A stretch of DNA of 64,000 nt, taken from the IMG/VR virus record IMGVR_UViG_3300037011_000200, positions 1 through 64,000 of that record. One strand, given 5' to 3'. Positions 49,618 through 58,799 of the stretch are shown here, in pieces; the stretch's first letter is position 1; every line of letters starts with the position of its first letter. This DNA comes from a virus. A program made the position numbers and the translations under genes. The notes beneath the pieces are model-generated. The model was given only the letters and a program-made list of their open reading frames with translations, did not search any database and was not told the origin of the DNA.

Positions 49618-50640
49618 ATGACTTTAGATGATCTTTTGAATGCAGCCTTAGGTAAGGTTAGTGATAAAGAACTTCTGGAAGGGCACCTCCGTTTACATCA
49701 ATGGTTTATGAATGCGCCAAAAGAGGATGTTAATGCTCGTCAGGATTTGTTAAGAGCCCATCAAAAAGTATACTTGGAATTCATTAGAAGGGGGCTGCAT
49801 CATTCTCCTGGTGAGGGTATTGATAGAATTGATTTAGCATATCCTAAAATTGAAAGTTCAATGTATTCTGATTACTCTAATGCTGAAGCAATATTGGGCC
49901 AGAGTATTCCTAATACAAATGTGGGGTGGCATGCTTCATTGCATGACATTTGGATTGCGGTTAAAATGAGGATGGGTTTGACGAAACCTGAGGAACAGTT
50001 GATTAATACTCATGACATTGTTACTAATAAAATGGGCCATCATCCTATTTGGGATGAATTGGATGCTGATTGGGTATCTCAGTTTAAAAGCTTTTCTATG
50101 ATGGTAGATGAGGATCCTGAGTTTATTTCTCTAGAGAAGGTCCTTCAAGGTTTTCCTGATAAGATTACTCTTGTTTCAGGTGCGGTTACTTTTAAGAAAG
50201 GATCTATTTATATTGTAAAAGGAATTATGGGCTCTTTGCGTGTTGCGATTTTAGTCAAGTTGCTTCGGAGAACAACAGGTTCTGAGTTGCCCGATCTGCC
50301 AGAAGATCCTGATAGTGTTTTTGATCTTGATTTGGTTAATCATAGAGTAGTTGATTCATTGATATTGTCTTATACTGATTCAGCTTTTCCTCCTTTATAT
50401 TGGATTAGCCGACCATTTGTTTATCTGGTTGGAGGTGTTGTTGAAAGCAGGATTTCATTAGTAGATGCAGATATTTTGATTCGTAGTGGCCTTCCTGATT
50501 GGTTTTATCAACATGTAGTATCTACTCTGACTCTAGAACACCCAGAGGGGCATAATTTACATTTTTCGGCTGATATAGGTTTAGGGCCTTTATCACATAA
50601 TATTCCTCTGTATGATTTAGTGTTGGAGTTAGCCGTTTGA
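49618..50640 (+). CDS. protein of unknown function in head module
   Basis: A 340-residue protein after portal. The N-terminal 80 residues are helical (LEGHLRLHQWFMNAPKEDVN) and the rest is mixed, with no motif recognised. Position suggests a virion or head-assembly protein. Confidence 0.5.
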   Translation: MTLDDLLNAALGKVSDKELLEGHLRLHQWFMNAPKEDVNARQDLLRAHQKVYLEFIRRGLHHSPGEGIDRIDLAYPKIESSMYSDYSNAEAILGQSIPNTNVGWHASLHDIWIAVKMRMGLTKPEEQLINTHDIVTNKMGHHPIWDELDADWVSQFKSFSMMVDEDPEFISLEKVLQGFPDKITLVSGAVTFKKGSIYIVKGIMGSLRVAILVKLLRRTTGSELPDLPEDPDSVFDLDLVNHRVVDSLILSYTDSAFPPLYWISRPFVYLVGGVVESRISLVDADILIRSGLPDWFYQHVVSTLTLEHPEGHNLHFSADIGLGPLSHNIPLYDLVLELAV

Positions 50641-51191
50641 TACTTCAAATTGGGCCTGCTAAAGTAGAGATTTCGATTGATGATGGTGCCACCTTCTCTG
50701 AAGCTTTCGCGTCATCAGAAGCTAATATTACTCTCAATTTTCAGTATCGTGATCGTGTCAATGATGGTGTAGTAGTTGAATCTGCATATGAATCAGCTAC
50801 TTTAACATTTGAATTGAACGCTACAGAATGGTCAATAGATGTTCTGAAGGCATTGTTCCCTTTTAGTTATTCTTATACTGATGCACCTACAGGAGTTCCC
50901 CGCACTACTAGAAGTCATCTTTTTGATTTGGGGGGTTTGACAGAAGAAGTTGAGACTAGTAATTATACACAATGTATTGTGTTTAAGAATGTACCTACCT
51001 GCTGGATAAAGTTTACACCTAATGTTACAGGCAAGGCAATAGGAGCTGAAATTCCAAAGGCAAGATTTGCTGAGGAGTTATCCATTCCGTTTGCACCTTC
51101 ACAGGAAGTAATACCTATTAAAGGAATAGGAATGAAATCACCTAATCAAAGTTTATTACTTATTTGGATGAATCAATGTATAATTCTATGA
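50637..51191 (+). CDS. tail-tube-like protein (paralogue of 62563)
   Basis: TTG start in a TTGA overlap. The 184-residue protein has IGPAKVEISIDDG at the start and SATLTFELNATEWSIDVLKA, which resembles TATLKFESIEWNLANLAKA of the major tail-tube candidate at 62563. The shared element suggests the same beta-barrel tube fold in a smaller protein. Exact role unknown. Confidence 0.45.
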   Translation: MILQIGPAKVEISIDDGATFSEAFASSEANITLNFQYRDRVNDGVVVESAYESATLTFELNATEWSIDVLKALFPFSYSYTDAPTGVPRTTRSHLFDLGGLTEEVETSNYTQCIVFKNVPTCWIKFTPNVTGKAIGAEIPKARFAEELSIPFAPSQEVIPIKGIGMKSPNQSLLLIWMNQCIIL

Positions 51192-51337
51192 TAGGCAAAA
51201 AAATTTGGCATCAGAGTCGCCAGGTTATAATACGTAAGATTGTAAGATCGTGTTGTGGCAAGACAAGATTTCTTGTCGAAGACTCCAAGACAGGAAAACA
51301 AGAAATGATTATCGGCCGCCTTCCAGGTCAAAGATGA
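51176..51337 (+). CDS. small basic protein (53 aa)
   Basis: ATG at 51176 overlaps the previous end and the stop overlaps the methyltransferase start, so it fits the overlapping style of the region. Basic and beta-rich (GKKIWHQSRQVIIRKIVRSC). Function unknown. Confidence 0.45.
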   Translation: MYNSMIGKKIWHQSRQVIIRKIVRSCCGKTRFLVEDSKTGKQEMIIGRLPGQR

Positions 51338-51789
51338 CTCCTCAAGTCTTAGAATTTGTACAAAAACTAAATTTACAAGGCCGAACACTTGATGTTGGAA
51401 GTATGGATGTCAATGGAAGTGTTCGTGATTTTTTTATAAACTATATTGGTCTTGACATGCGCCTTGGGAAAAATGTTGATATAGTTGCGAAGGCAAATCA
51501 TCTTCCTTTCGTTAGTAATTTATTCGATAATGTGACATGCCTAGAAATGCTGGAGCACGATGATTGTTTCTGGGAAAGCATTCCTGAAATGATAAGAGTG
51601 TTAAAGATAGGTGGTTCTTTCGTTTTAACTGCTAGAGGAATTCATTTTGAGAAGCATGAATATCCTCATGATTATTGGCGCTTTACAAAAGAATCTTTTG
51701 AATTACTATGTAAAGGTTTAGCGAATATTGTTTGTATTGATGAAACCGGTGAAAGTGGTGTGTTCTTATGTGGAGTGAAGGGTGCCTAA
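51334..51789 (+). CDS. SAM-dependent methyltransferase
   Basis: A 151-residue class I methyltransferase of the type 11 group. TLDVGSMDVNGSVRD is motif I, with the acidic loop in NYIGLDMRLG, then FDNVTCLEMLEHDDCF and a RVLKIGGSFVLTARG strand. It overlaps the glycosyltransferase fusion that follows, so a methyl group may be added to a sugar made by this cassette. An in-frame ATG at 51250 is unlikely. Confidence 0.78.
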   Translation: MTPQVLEFVQKLNLQGRTLDVGSMDVNGSVRDFFINYIGLDMRLGKNVDIVAKANHLPFVSNLFDNVTCLEMLEHDDCFWESIPEMIRVLKIGGSFVLTARGIHFEKHEYPHDYWRFTKESFELLCKGLANIVCIDETGESGVFLCGVKGA

Positions 51790-53368
51790 ACTTTCTGTTT
51801 CTGTTGCAGTAATGAATCAGAAGGAGATCACTCAAACTTTTTTTGAGTCGTTGTATGCATTTACTATAGACTTTGAATTGATTATAACAGATAATGGATC
51901 AGGCGATGAGACAGCTCAATTTCTAAGTGAGTTTGTTCAGGCTCACGAGAATGCGGTTCTCATTAGACACAAGTTGAATGTAGGATTTGGTAAAGCACAC
52001 AATATAGCTTCACGTCGTGCTCAAGGCCAGTTTTTTGCTGTTTTAAATAACGACATTGAATTTTTTGAATTCTGGGCTGAAAAACTGTATCCTCTGTTCG
52101 ATGAATCTAATGTTGCATTAGTAGGGCCATCAAATGGAGTTTGTAATTCGTTAACACCAGATGCACAAGGAGTATTCAACCCCGAGAAAGTAAATGATCC
52201 TGATTACTGTGAAGGGTCATGTTTAATGATGCGAACTAAGCTAGCGCGTAAGTTTGGTCCATTCGACGAGGCTTATAGACTAGGATATTATGAAGACTCA
52301 GACTTAGGAATTCGAATAAGGAAGGCAGGCTTCAAGTTAAAGACTGTACCTCTTGATTGGGTTCACTATCGTGCAAAGACTTCTTCTGCTGTAGCTGAAA
52401 CACTTGATATACCAGGAATCCATTTTGTTAATGAGCAGATCTTTCGACGTCGATGGACAAGTTATCTTCTCCGTAAAAGGTTTGGTAAAACGTATATTAT
52501 ACAACGCAAAGGATCTCATGGAGATGTTCTCTTAACTACTCCAATTATTGAAGCAATTAAGAAAAGAGAGCCTGAATCAGTAATTTGTTTTTCTACACAA
52601 TGTCCTGAGACTATAGCAAGAAATTCTCAGATTGATTATCTAATCCCTCCTGATCTTCCATTTCAATGTGATGAGTTCATTAATCTGGACAGTTCTTATG
52701 AGAGGAGATTTAATGAGCATATTATTGATGTGTATGCTCGTGTAGCAAAAGTAAAAGTATTAAGGAAGAGAGCAAAGGTTACTTTGTTGAAAGACGACTT
52801 CAAATTTATTGAGAGGTATCTTCCCCCCAAATTTAACTCTTATATAGTAGTTGATGTTAGTGATACATGGCAAGGAAAACAGTGGACTATTGAGAATTGG
52901 GCTGGAGTTACTGAAGAATTAAGGAAACACAACATCACAGTTGTGTCTGTAGGCATTTCTAAAACACGCAATCTGAAAGGGATTGCACAAATAGATCTTA
53001 TCAATAAATTAAGCATATCGCAAACGTCTGCTGTGATTTGTCGTGCTGCAGGATTCATAGGAGCTGAAGGATTAACCGCTCATGTATCTCAGGCTGTTGA
53101 CACCCCCTGTTTAGTTCTATATGGATGCACTTCTCCTCAATATGTTAGTTGTTCAGATGCAATGATTGAGCATGTAATTTCATCTGTTGCATGTCAAGGT
53201 TGTAGACATGTTTCATACCCTTCTGGAGTTACAGTTATTTGTAAACGTGATTATGAATGCATGAAGCGCATAACGGTTCAACACGTAATAGATCAGTTTG
53301 CTGTGTTAATGCAAAAATATGGCAAATTAGAAAAGGTAGTCCATTTGAAGGACGTTCCTAATGCGTAA
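51782..53368 (+). CDS. GT2-GT9 fusion glycosyltransferase
   Basis: A 528-residue two-domain protein. Residues 1-235 are GT2: VAVMNQKEITQTFFESL, ITDNGSG, KLNVGFGKAHN, VLNNDIEF (the DXD-like site), and GYYEDSDLGIRIRKAG (the ED motif). Residues about 240-520 are GT9-like: QRKGSHGDVLLTTPIIEAI and IGAEGLTAHVSQAVDTPCLV, LYGCTSPQYV, as in ADP-heptose transferases. GT2-GT9 fusions in a phage head module are unusual. GTG start. Confidence 0.78.
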   Translation: MPKLSVSVAVMNQKEITQTFFESLYAFTIDFELIITDNGSGDETAQFLSEFVQAHENAVLIRHKLNVGFGKAHNIASRRAQGQFFAVLNNDIEFFEFWAEKLYPLFDESNVALVGPSNGVCNSLTPDAQGVFNPEKVNDPDYCEGSCLMMRTKLARKFGPFDEAYRLGYYEDSDLGIRIRKAGFKLKTVPLDWVHYRAKTSSAVAETLDIPGIHFVNEQIFRRRWTSYLLRKRFGKTYIIQRKGSHGDVLLTTPIIEAIKKREPESVICFSTQCPETIARNSQIDYLIPPDLPFQCDEFINLDSSYERRFNEHIIDVYARVAKVKVLRKRAKVTLLKDDFKFIERYLPPKFNSYIVVDVSDTWQGKQWTIENWAGVTEELRKHNITVVSVGISKTRNLKGIAQIDLINKLSISQTSAVICRAAGFIGAEGLTAHVSQAVDTPCLVLYGCTSPQYVSCSDAMIEHVISSVACQGCRHVSYPSGVTVICKRDYECMKRITVQHVIDQFAVLMQKYGKLEKVVHLKDVPNA

Positions 53369-54365
53369 ATTGAAGGTATGTTTCTTATCCGCAGATACTG
53401 GAGGATCTGGGTATTATCGTACAAAGTTGCCTGCGAAGTATTTACAACAGAGTCGATATGATGATCTTGAAGTTATGCACTATGATGATTTCAGGTTGAT
53501 TAAAGATCCCTTCGATGTTTTAATAATACAACGTCAATGGAGAGATCATATTCTTGTTTGGTGTCTACAGTTAAAAAAGCAGGGTACGAGAATCATTTTT
53601 GAATTAGATGACAATTTATGGTCTATTCCATCAACTATAGATTCTCATAAAATATATCAACTTGACACGCTACATAAAATAGAAAACTTTATTCGTATGA
53701 GTAATGCTGTAATTACCACTTCTGATCCTCTTAGAGTAATCTTATCGCAATTCAATTCAAATGTATGTGTTATTCCTAATTTTGTAGAGATTCCTGAAAT
53801 CATTCCGCAGTTGCCGAAGCGTAGAATAAAAATCGGGTTTTGTGGAAGTGTATCTCATGTTGAGCATCTTAAGATTTTAACTCCTATTTTAATTCGATTG
53901 AATGCGATCTGCCCCAAGATTGAATTAATTGTTATGGGATTACCGTGCCCAGAATTGAGTTTGTACGCAACAACGATTTTACCGGCTTCTCCTGAGTCTT
54001 TTATCAATGCATTGGCTTCTCTTGAGCTTGATATCGGTCTCGCATATGTATTTGACAATATTTTCGATAAATGTAGAAGTTGGTTGAAGTTTTTAGAGTA
54101 TTCTATCACGGGTGCTGTGACGGTGGCTCCGAATCTTGAACCATATTCAAATATTATTACAAATGGTGAAAATGGTATTTTAATAAATAAGGATTCAGAT
54201 TGGCTCTCCACTTTAACTGAGCTTGTGAAAAGTGGAGATTACAAATCGATGGCAAGAGTCGCTTATCAAGAAACTTTGAATTCTTGGTTAATACAAAATA
54301 ATGTTTATCGGTGGTATAATGTTATTCAGGAGACTGTAGATGGACAAAGAGAACAATGTGCGTGA
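53361..54365 (+). CDS. glycosyltransferase (GT4-like)
   Basis: A 334-residue GT-B protein with LSADTGGSGYYRTKLP at the start, FELDDNLWSIP, and the donor half KIGFCGSVSHVEHL, SLELDIGLAYVFDN and KFLEYSITGAVTVAPNLEPY. It overlaps the fusion and the next gene. It presumably extends the same glycan. Confidence 0.78.
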   Translation: MRKLKVCFLSADTGGSGYYRTKLPAKYLQQSRYDDLEVMHYDDFRLIKDPFDVLIIQRQWRDHILVWCLQLKKQGTRIIFELDDNLWSIPSTIDSHKIYQLDTLHKIENFIRMSNAVITTSDPLRVILSQFNSNVCVIPNFVEIPEIIPQLPKRRIKIGFCGSVSHVEHLKILTPILIRLNAICPKIELIVMGLPCPELSLYATTILPASPESFINALASLELDIGLAYVFDNIFDKCRSWLKFLEYSITGAVTVAPNLEPYSNIITNGENGILINKDSDWLSTLTELVKSGDYKSMARVAYQETLNSWLIQNNVYRWYNVIQETVDGQREQCA

Positions 54366-56898
54366 AGCTGACGCGCAAGCTAAAACCAATGAACTTTTAG
54401 GTCCTGGACACTTCTTCTGGGTTCCAAAGACATCAGTTTCTATAGTTAGTTATCGAGAGGCTGAAGTATATTCAGTCACACAACTTATGGAATATGTTGA
54501 TCTTCTTGAAAGAAAGTATCATACATTTCCTGAGATAGCTATTCAAAAGAAGTATGATGGTGATAATATCGAGTTTCACCGGGATACTCATGGGAAGTTT
54601 ACAATTTTTACGGATAATGGATCTACGGTTACGAATCGTGTACCTGGCCTCATTAAGCTTTCAGAGAAACTTTTTTCTGATAAGTCATATATTCTAATTG
54701 GTGAATTGGAAGGATGGTCTCATGGTGTTCATTCTGGTCGTGAACAAGTCTCAGGATATTTGAATGCACAAACTCCTCCTAATGATTCTACGTTGTGTAT
54801 AAGCTTTTTCGATTGTGTGTGGTTTGATGGAAAGGATTTGCATGGTGAGCCGTATAATGTGAGATATGGGCTTCTCGAGAAAGAGTTCAAGATTTCTCAA
54901 TCACTCATAACCAATTTGCAACCCGGTTTCAATCTTGCGCCAACCTTCATAGTTAAAGCGAAAGCTGCTTTACAGAGTGCAGTGCAACAGGTAGTACGAC
55001 CAAGAGAAAGCGAGGGCGCCGTTCTTAAGATTTGGAATGGGTTTAAATTTTCCCTAAACAAGAGTGCCAATGAGATGATTAAGTTTAAGAAATGGGCAGA
55101 AGCTCATTTTGTTGTATTACAGAAACGTCAAATTGCAGGGTCAAAACAAACGTTTCAGTATTGGATAGGTATTAAGGTTTTGGTGTCTGAGCGTGATACT
55201 GTTGTTCAGAATAAGGTTGAGGAATATGGTGGACAGAATTACTTGCGTTGTGCCAAGACATTTAACACGAATGTCCAAGCAAAGGTAGGTGATATAATTA
55301 CAGTTAGATTTAGCAATGTTTTTGTATATCATGAACAGGATAAAATCTATTTTGGTATTTATGCGCCCAATGTTTATGAGAATAGAACTGTGCAACAGCA
55401 TGATGAGGAACCTGATACTGTTTCTACATTGTTAAGGATAGGGGAAGAGTCTGGACTGATTGTGCAGAAAGGTATAGGAGTTTTCATTTCTAAGGCTACT
55501 GATGCTTTCATGCAATATCCTCCAGAAGCAAAACCTTGCAAGTATGTTATGCAAGAACATTTCAGAGGGAAGACTGCTCATATTGATTTCCGTATCCAGT
55601 CTATTTCAGATACTTTGATTGGTTATACTATCATGAATCAGGTTGAGGGAAAGATTAAGACCCCAATTCTAAATGTAGCACAAGGGCGTAAAGTTTTAAA
55701 ACAGTCTGATAATTGGAAGTTTGATGCTATCAAAGGTATTTTTCAACGACGTCGAATTGCAGGTGGAGAGATTCGATTTGCCAGTCTTCAGGTTGCACTC
55801 AAACAATCGGAGCCAGAAAATTGGCTTTCAGTAGAGGGCGTTTCCGAAGTTGGTGGGACGGGAGCCACTTCAAAATGGCCTGGAGTATTTGTCATTGCAT
55901 CGCAAGGACAGTTAGCATATGGCTATCGAGAAGTTTACTTTCACGAGTATTTTGTGTATAATGATAAATGGCCTGATGGGGGTCTCCGAATGTTGTTTAG
56001 ACTTCTCTCAGGTCCTGAATTACAGCAAGCATCAATTCCGATATCGAATTTGTTAGAACCTTTCACTGATGAACCTGACAAGTTTACTGTTGAGAATAAC
56101 GAAATTATTTTTGATAATGGAACGATTTCTATGCATGACTTCGAAGTAGATCGTCTTGGCAAATCTCTGCATAAGATACTTCCTCCTTCGGAGGAGCCTG
56201 GGCGTGAAATGCCTTTTGTTTGGCTTCTAGTTAAACCAAAAACGAATGAACCATATATATTATCTGCGCGGGCAAGGCTGAAAAAGAAATATTCTCCTGT
56301 AGGAGTATCGACTTTACCTGCTTCGGTCAAGAAACAAATCCCTGCTTCCTTGAGATATTGGGAAGCATCCTCTTCACAGAAGATGCAAGCTATGCTTGAT
56401 GAGCTGAGAGATAAAATTAAAGGACATGAAGTCGAGTTGGACTATAGTGATAAGGTTGTTTTCAAACGTGCAAGTAGCTTTGTTTTGGAAAAGGCAGCTG
56501 AGTCAAGTTATATCTTGAAGCGACGCTGGTGGCGGGGGCCCATAGTTATCAGATTGGGATCATCTGCGGAATTTTATGATTTGTATTTCCAAAAAGATCA
56601 GGAATGGGATCAGTTTATTTTAACGCAGAATCCTGTTAACTATGATTCATTCGCAGGATGGTTACGAATTAATATTACCCAAGATGAAGTTAATTTTGAG
56701 GGAACTTTGCCCCCTGGTCATGAGCTCAATCCAAATAAAAAGTTAGCAGCCGAGACGAAGATTGTTGGATCAGGTACTTTTAGTTTGAATGAGATATCCC
56801 GTGATGTTTGGCAATTAGAATTTAAAGATGGAACTTTGAAGGATAGATCTTTTACAGCGACGCGTGATGCTGGTATATGGAAGTTTAGTTTGGGTTGA
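54340..56898 (+). CDS. ATP-dependent ligase plus LigD phosphoesterase-like fusion
   Basis: An 852-residue protein. The first ~330 residues resemble an ATP-dependent ligase: QKKYDGDNIEF (motif I, Lys71), ILIGELEGWSHG (III), RESEGAVLKIW (IV) and NEMIKFKKW (V). Around residue 400 a LigD 3'-phosphoesterase-like segment follows (YVMQEHFRGKTAHIDFRIQS, the H-x-D-x-R site). The final ~350 residues are unknown. A ligase in the head module, separate from that at 17287, might repair or circularise virion DNA. AGGAGA precedes the ATG. Confidence 0.65.
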   Translation: MDKENNVREADAQAKTNELLGPGHFFWVPKTSVSIVSYREAEVYSVTQLMEYVDLLERKYHTFPEIAIQKKYDGDNIEFHRDTHGKFTIFTDNGSTVTNRVPGLIKLSEKLFSDKSYILIGELEGWSHGVHSGREQVSGYLNAQTPPNDSTLCISFFDCVWFDGKDLHGEPYNVRYGLLEKEFKISQSLITNLQPGFNLAPTFIVKAKAALQSAVQQVVRPRESEGAVLKIWNGFKFSLNKSANEMIKFKKWAEAHFVVLQKRQIAGSKQTFQYWIGIKVLVSERDTVVQNKVEEYGGQNYLRCAKTFNTNVQAKVGDIITVRFSNVFVYHEQDKIYFGIYAPNVYENRTVQQHDEEPDTVSTLLRIGEESGLIVQKGIGVFISKATDAFMQYPPEAKPCKYVMQEHFRGKTAHIDFRIQSISDTLIGYTIMNQVEGKIKTPILNVAQGRKVLKQSDNWKFDAIKGIFQRRRIAGGEIRFASLQVALKQSEPENWLSVEGVSEVGGTGATSKWPGVFVIASQGQLAYGYREVYFHEYFVYNDKWPDGGLRMLFRLLSGPELQQASIPISNLLEPFTDEPDKFTVENNEIIFDNGTISMHDFEVDRLGKSLHKILPPSEEPGREMPFVWLLVKPKTNEPYILSARARLKKKYSPVGVSTLPASVKKQIPASLRYWEASSSQKMQAMLDELRDKIKGHEVELDYSDKVVFKRASSFVLEKAAESSYILKRRWWRGPIVIRLGSSAEFYDLYFQKDQEWDQFILTQNPVNYDSFAGWLRINITQDEVNFEGTLPPGHELNPNKKLAAETKIVGSGTFSLNEISRDVWQLEFKDGTLKDRSFTATRDAGIWKFSLG

Positions 56899-56962
56899 TT
56901 TGAGTGCCTGTGCGTTTTATCTGATTTAGGATCAATATTTCTTAAAGAGAGGAGACCTGTAG

Positions 56963-56995
56963 AGGTTCTGCGTGCTTGTGACGTAGAACCTTTTA
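56963..56995 (+). terminator. hairpin terminator before capsid-region genes
   Basis: 56963-56973 pairs with 56981-56991 (11 bp including one G-T) across a 7-base loop, followed by TTTTAT. The 150-base gap between the ligase fusion and 57049 holds this and otherwise nothing recognised. Confidence 0.65.
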
Positions 56996-57048
56996 TGCAT
57001 GATGTCTCATAGTTTTCATTTGGTTGGCATTTAAGGAGGACTTTCATT

Positions 57049-57696
57049 ATGCCTACTTACAAAAACAACAGGTCCGAACGTTTGGTTGTTATGGGGATTG
57101 CCTTTCTTCCGGGTCAACAGAAGACGACTGACAAGATCTTGATGGAAACCACTCTTGAGGTTTCTGCAATATCAACCGCTTTCCAGGTAGGTGAAACTGT
57201 CAGTGCTGGATCTCCTACAGCGACTGGGAAGATTTTGAGAGTTAGGACAAATCCTGATCTCTTGGATCTTGTTGGTCGCAATAGCAACGATTTCGTGACA
57301 GGTACTACCCTTACGGGTGGAACTTCGAGCTGTTTTGCGAGCGTTGAACGAATCAGTGAGTTGGTAACAGCCATCTCGGCCGAGCCGTATTACAATCCCA
57401 AGACAACTGCTCATACGGTGACTGCTAGTGGGGCTGAAGTTGAAGTGATGTATCTCTCCGACTTTTTCAATACCAGATATCTCAAGATTTCGGATGTGTC
57501 GGGGGGTATCACCATTGATATTTATTTCCGTAGTGAGTCTAACACACCTGCGGTCGTTGACGGAATGGGAAACATCGATGATCCCATTATTCTCGCTGTT
57601 AATCAGAATGTGGAGTGCCTAGCAATTGATTTCTCCGGAGCGGGAACCTGTATCGTGGAGGAATTCACAACTCTTGAAGCCGCGGAGATTGGATAA
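57049..57696 (+). CDS. virion protein of unknown function (possible capsid decoration)
   Basis: A 215-residue beta-rich protein (TVTASGAEVEVMYLSDFFNT, GTCIVEEFTTLEAAEIG). AAGGAGG precedes the ATG. Position before the protease and capsid genes suggests a structural or decoration protein; no family recognised. Confidence 0.5.
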   Translation: MPTYKNNRSERLVVMGIAFLPGQQKTTDKILMETTLEVSAISTAFQVGETVSAGSPTATGKILRVRTNPDLLDLVGRNSNDFVTGTTLTGGTSSCFASVERISELVTAISAEPYYNPKTTAHTVTASGAEVEVMYLSDFFNTRYLKISDVSGGITIDIYFRSESNTPAVVDGMGNIDDPIILAVNQNVECLAIDFSGAGTCIVEEFTTLEAAEIG

Positions 57697-57715
57697 CTCC
57701 AACAGGGGGTAAATT

Positions 57716-58735
57716 ATGCCTAAAGTACAACTCAAGAAGCTCTTGAAGCCTGTCAAGTTTGAGGCAAGCCTTCATATCGAGAAGATTCAGGAAGTTCCTG
57801 AGTCTGATCAAAGCAATGCTGAAATCAAACGCATTGTTGAAGGTTATGCAATTGTTGCAGGTAACGTTGACGAGCAGAGAGATCGTATTGAACCCAGTGC
57901 TCTAGCGAAAGCAGTAGAGTACCTTAAGAGCTATACTACTGTTCTGTTTAATCATGATCCGAATCGACCCATTGGCAAGATTCTCGACATTGCAGTGCGC
58001 GAAGCCAAAATCTGGGTGAAGGTGCTCATCAGTAATTCCGAAGATGAAATCTGGGGTAAGGTTGTAGAGAAGATTATTAACAGTTTCTCTATCAGTGGAG
58101 AAATCGATGAATTCGCTTATGAATATGACAAGGCTCTACAATCTCAGGTTCGGGTCATAAAGAGTTTTAGGGTGTATGAAATTTCTTTGGTTTCAGTACC
58201 CGCAAATTCTGAGGCTAAGACTTTTAACGCGTATATTTCCAAATCGCTTCAGGACGCAGGGTACAGTTTTGAGTCTACGAATGAGGACCAATCGAATGTA
58301 TCGGAAATGCTTGAGTTCCTTAACATTGGCATGGAGGTCGTGAAAGCTATGGACTGGAAAGAAAAACTCACAAAGGCAATCAAGGCGTTGGGTGATGTGG
58401 CCGCAAAGATCGAAGATGCGCAGGTTCGGGATACTCTCAAAGAGATCCAGAAACTGTTGACAGATGTGGCCGCAGAGGTTCCCCAGAATTATCCCGCTGC
58501 CAACAAGGATCTCCAGGACGCGCTCGACAAAATCAAGGGCTTGGAAGGCAAGATTGGTAGTGTCGAGAAGACTCTTGCAGATCGTCTTGAAAAGGTGGAA
58601 AAGGATCTGGGGAGTGTCGATGAGATCCTCGGTGGTATGACCGAAATGCTCAAGTCCTCGGGCGAGACTGACGCAGCAGCTGCGGCGAAAGCTGCTGCGG
58701 CGGCGGCGAAAGGCACTCATATCAGCGCTGACTAA
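57716..58735 (+). CDS. prohead protease with scaffold-like C-terminus
   Basis: A 339-residue S78-type protease with HK97 gp4/XkdF signatures: catalytic His80 in VLFNHDPNRPIG, Ser in SFSISGE (about 123-127), and ISLVSVPANSEA. The second half is coiled coil (LQDALDKIKGLEGKIGSVEK) and an alanine-rich end, so it probably doubles as a scaffold. It directly precedes the capsid gene. Confidence 0.82.
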   Translation: MPKVQLKKLLKPVKFEASLHIEKIQEVPESDQSNAEIKRIVEGYAIVAGNVDEQRDRIEPSALAKAVEYLKSYTTVLFNHDPNRPIGKILDIAVREAKIWVKVLISNSEDEIWGKVVEKIINSFSISGEIDEFAYEYDKALQSQVRVIKSFRVYEISLVSVPANSEAKTFNAYISKSLQDAGYSFESTNEDQSNVSEMLEFLNIGMEVVKAMDWKEKLTKAIKALGDVAAKIEDAQVRDTLKEIQKLLTDVAAEVPQNYPAANKDLQDALDKIKGLEGKIGSVEKTLADRLEKVEKDLGSVDEILGGMTEMLKSSGETDAAAAAKAAAAAAKGTHISAD

Positions 58736-58799
58736 CGACTTAAAGGGCCGAGAGCCATACTGGAACATGTAACGGTTTAACACAAAGGAGATAAGGCCC

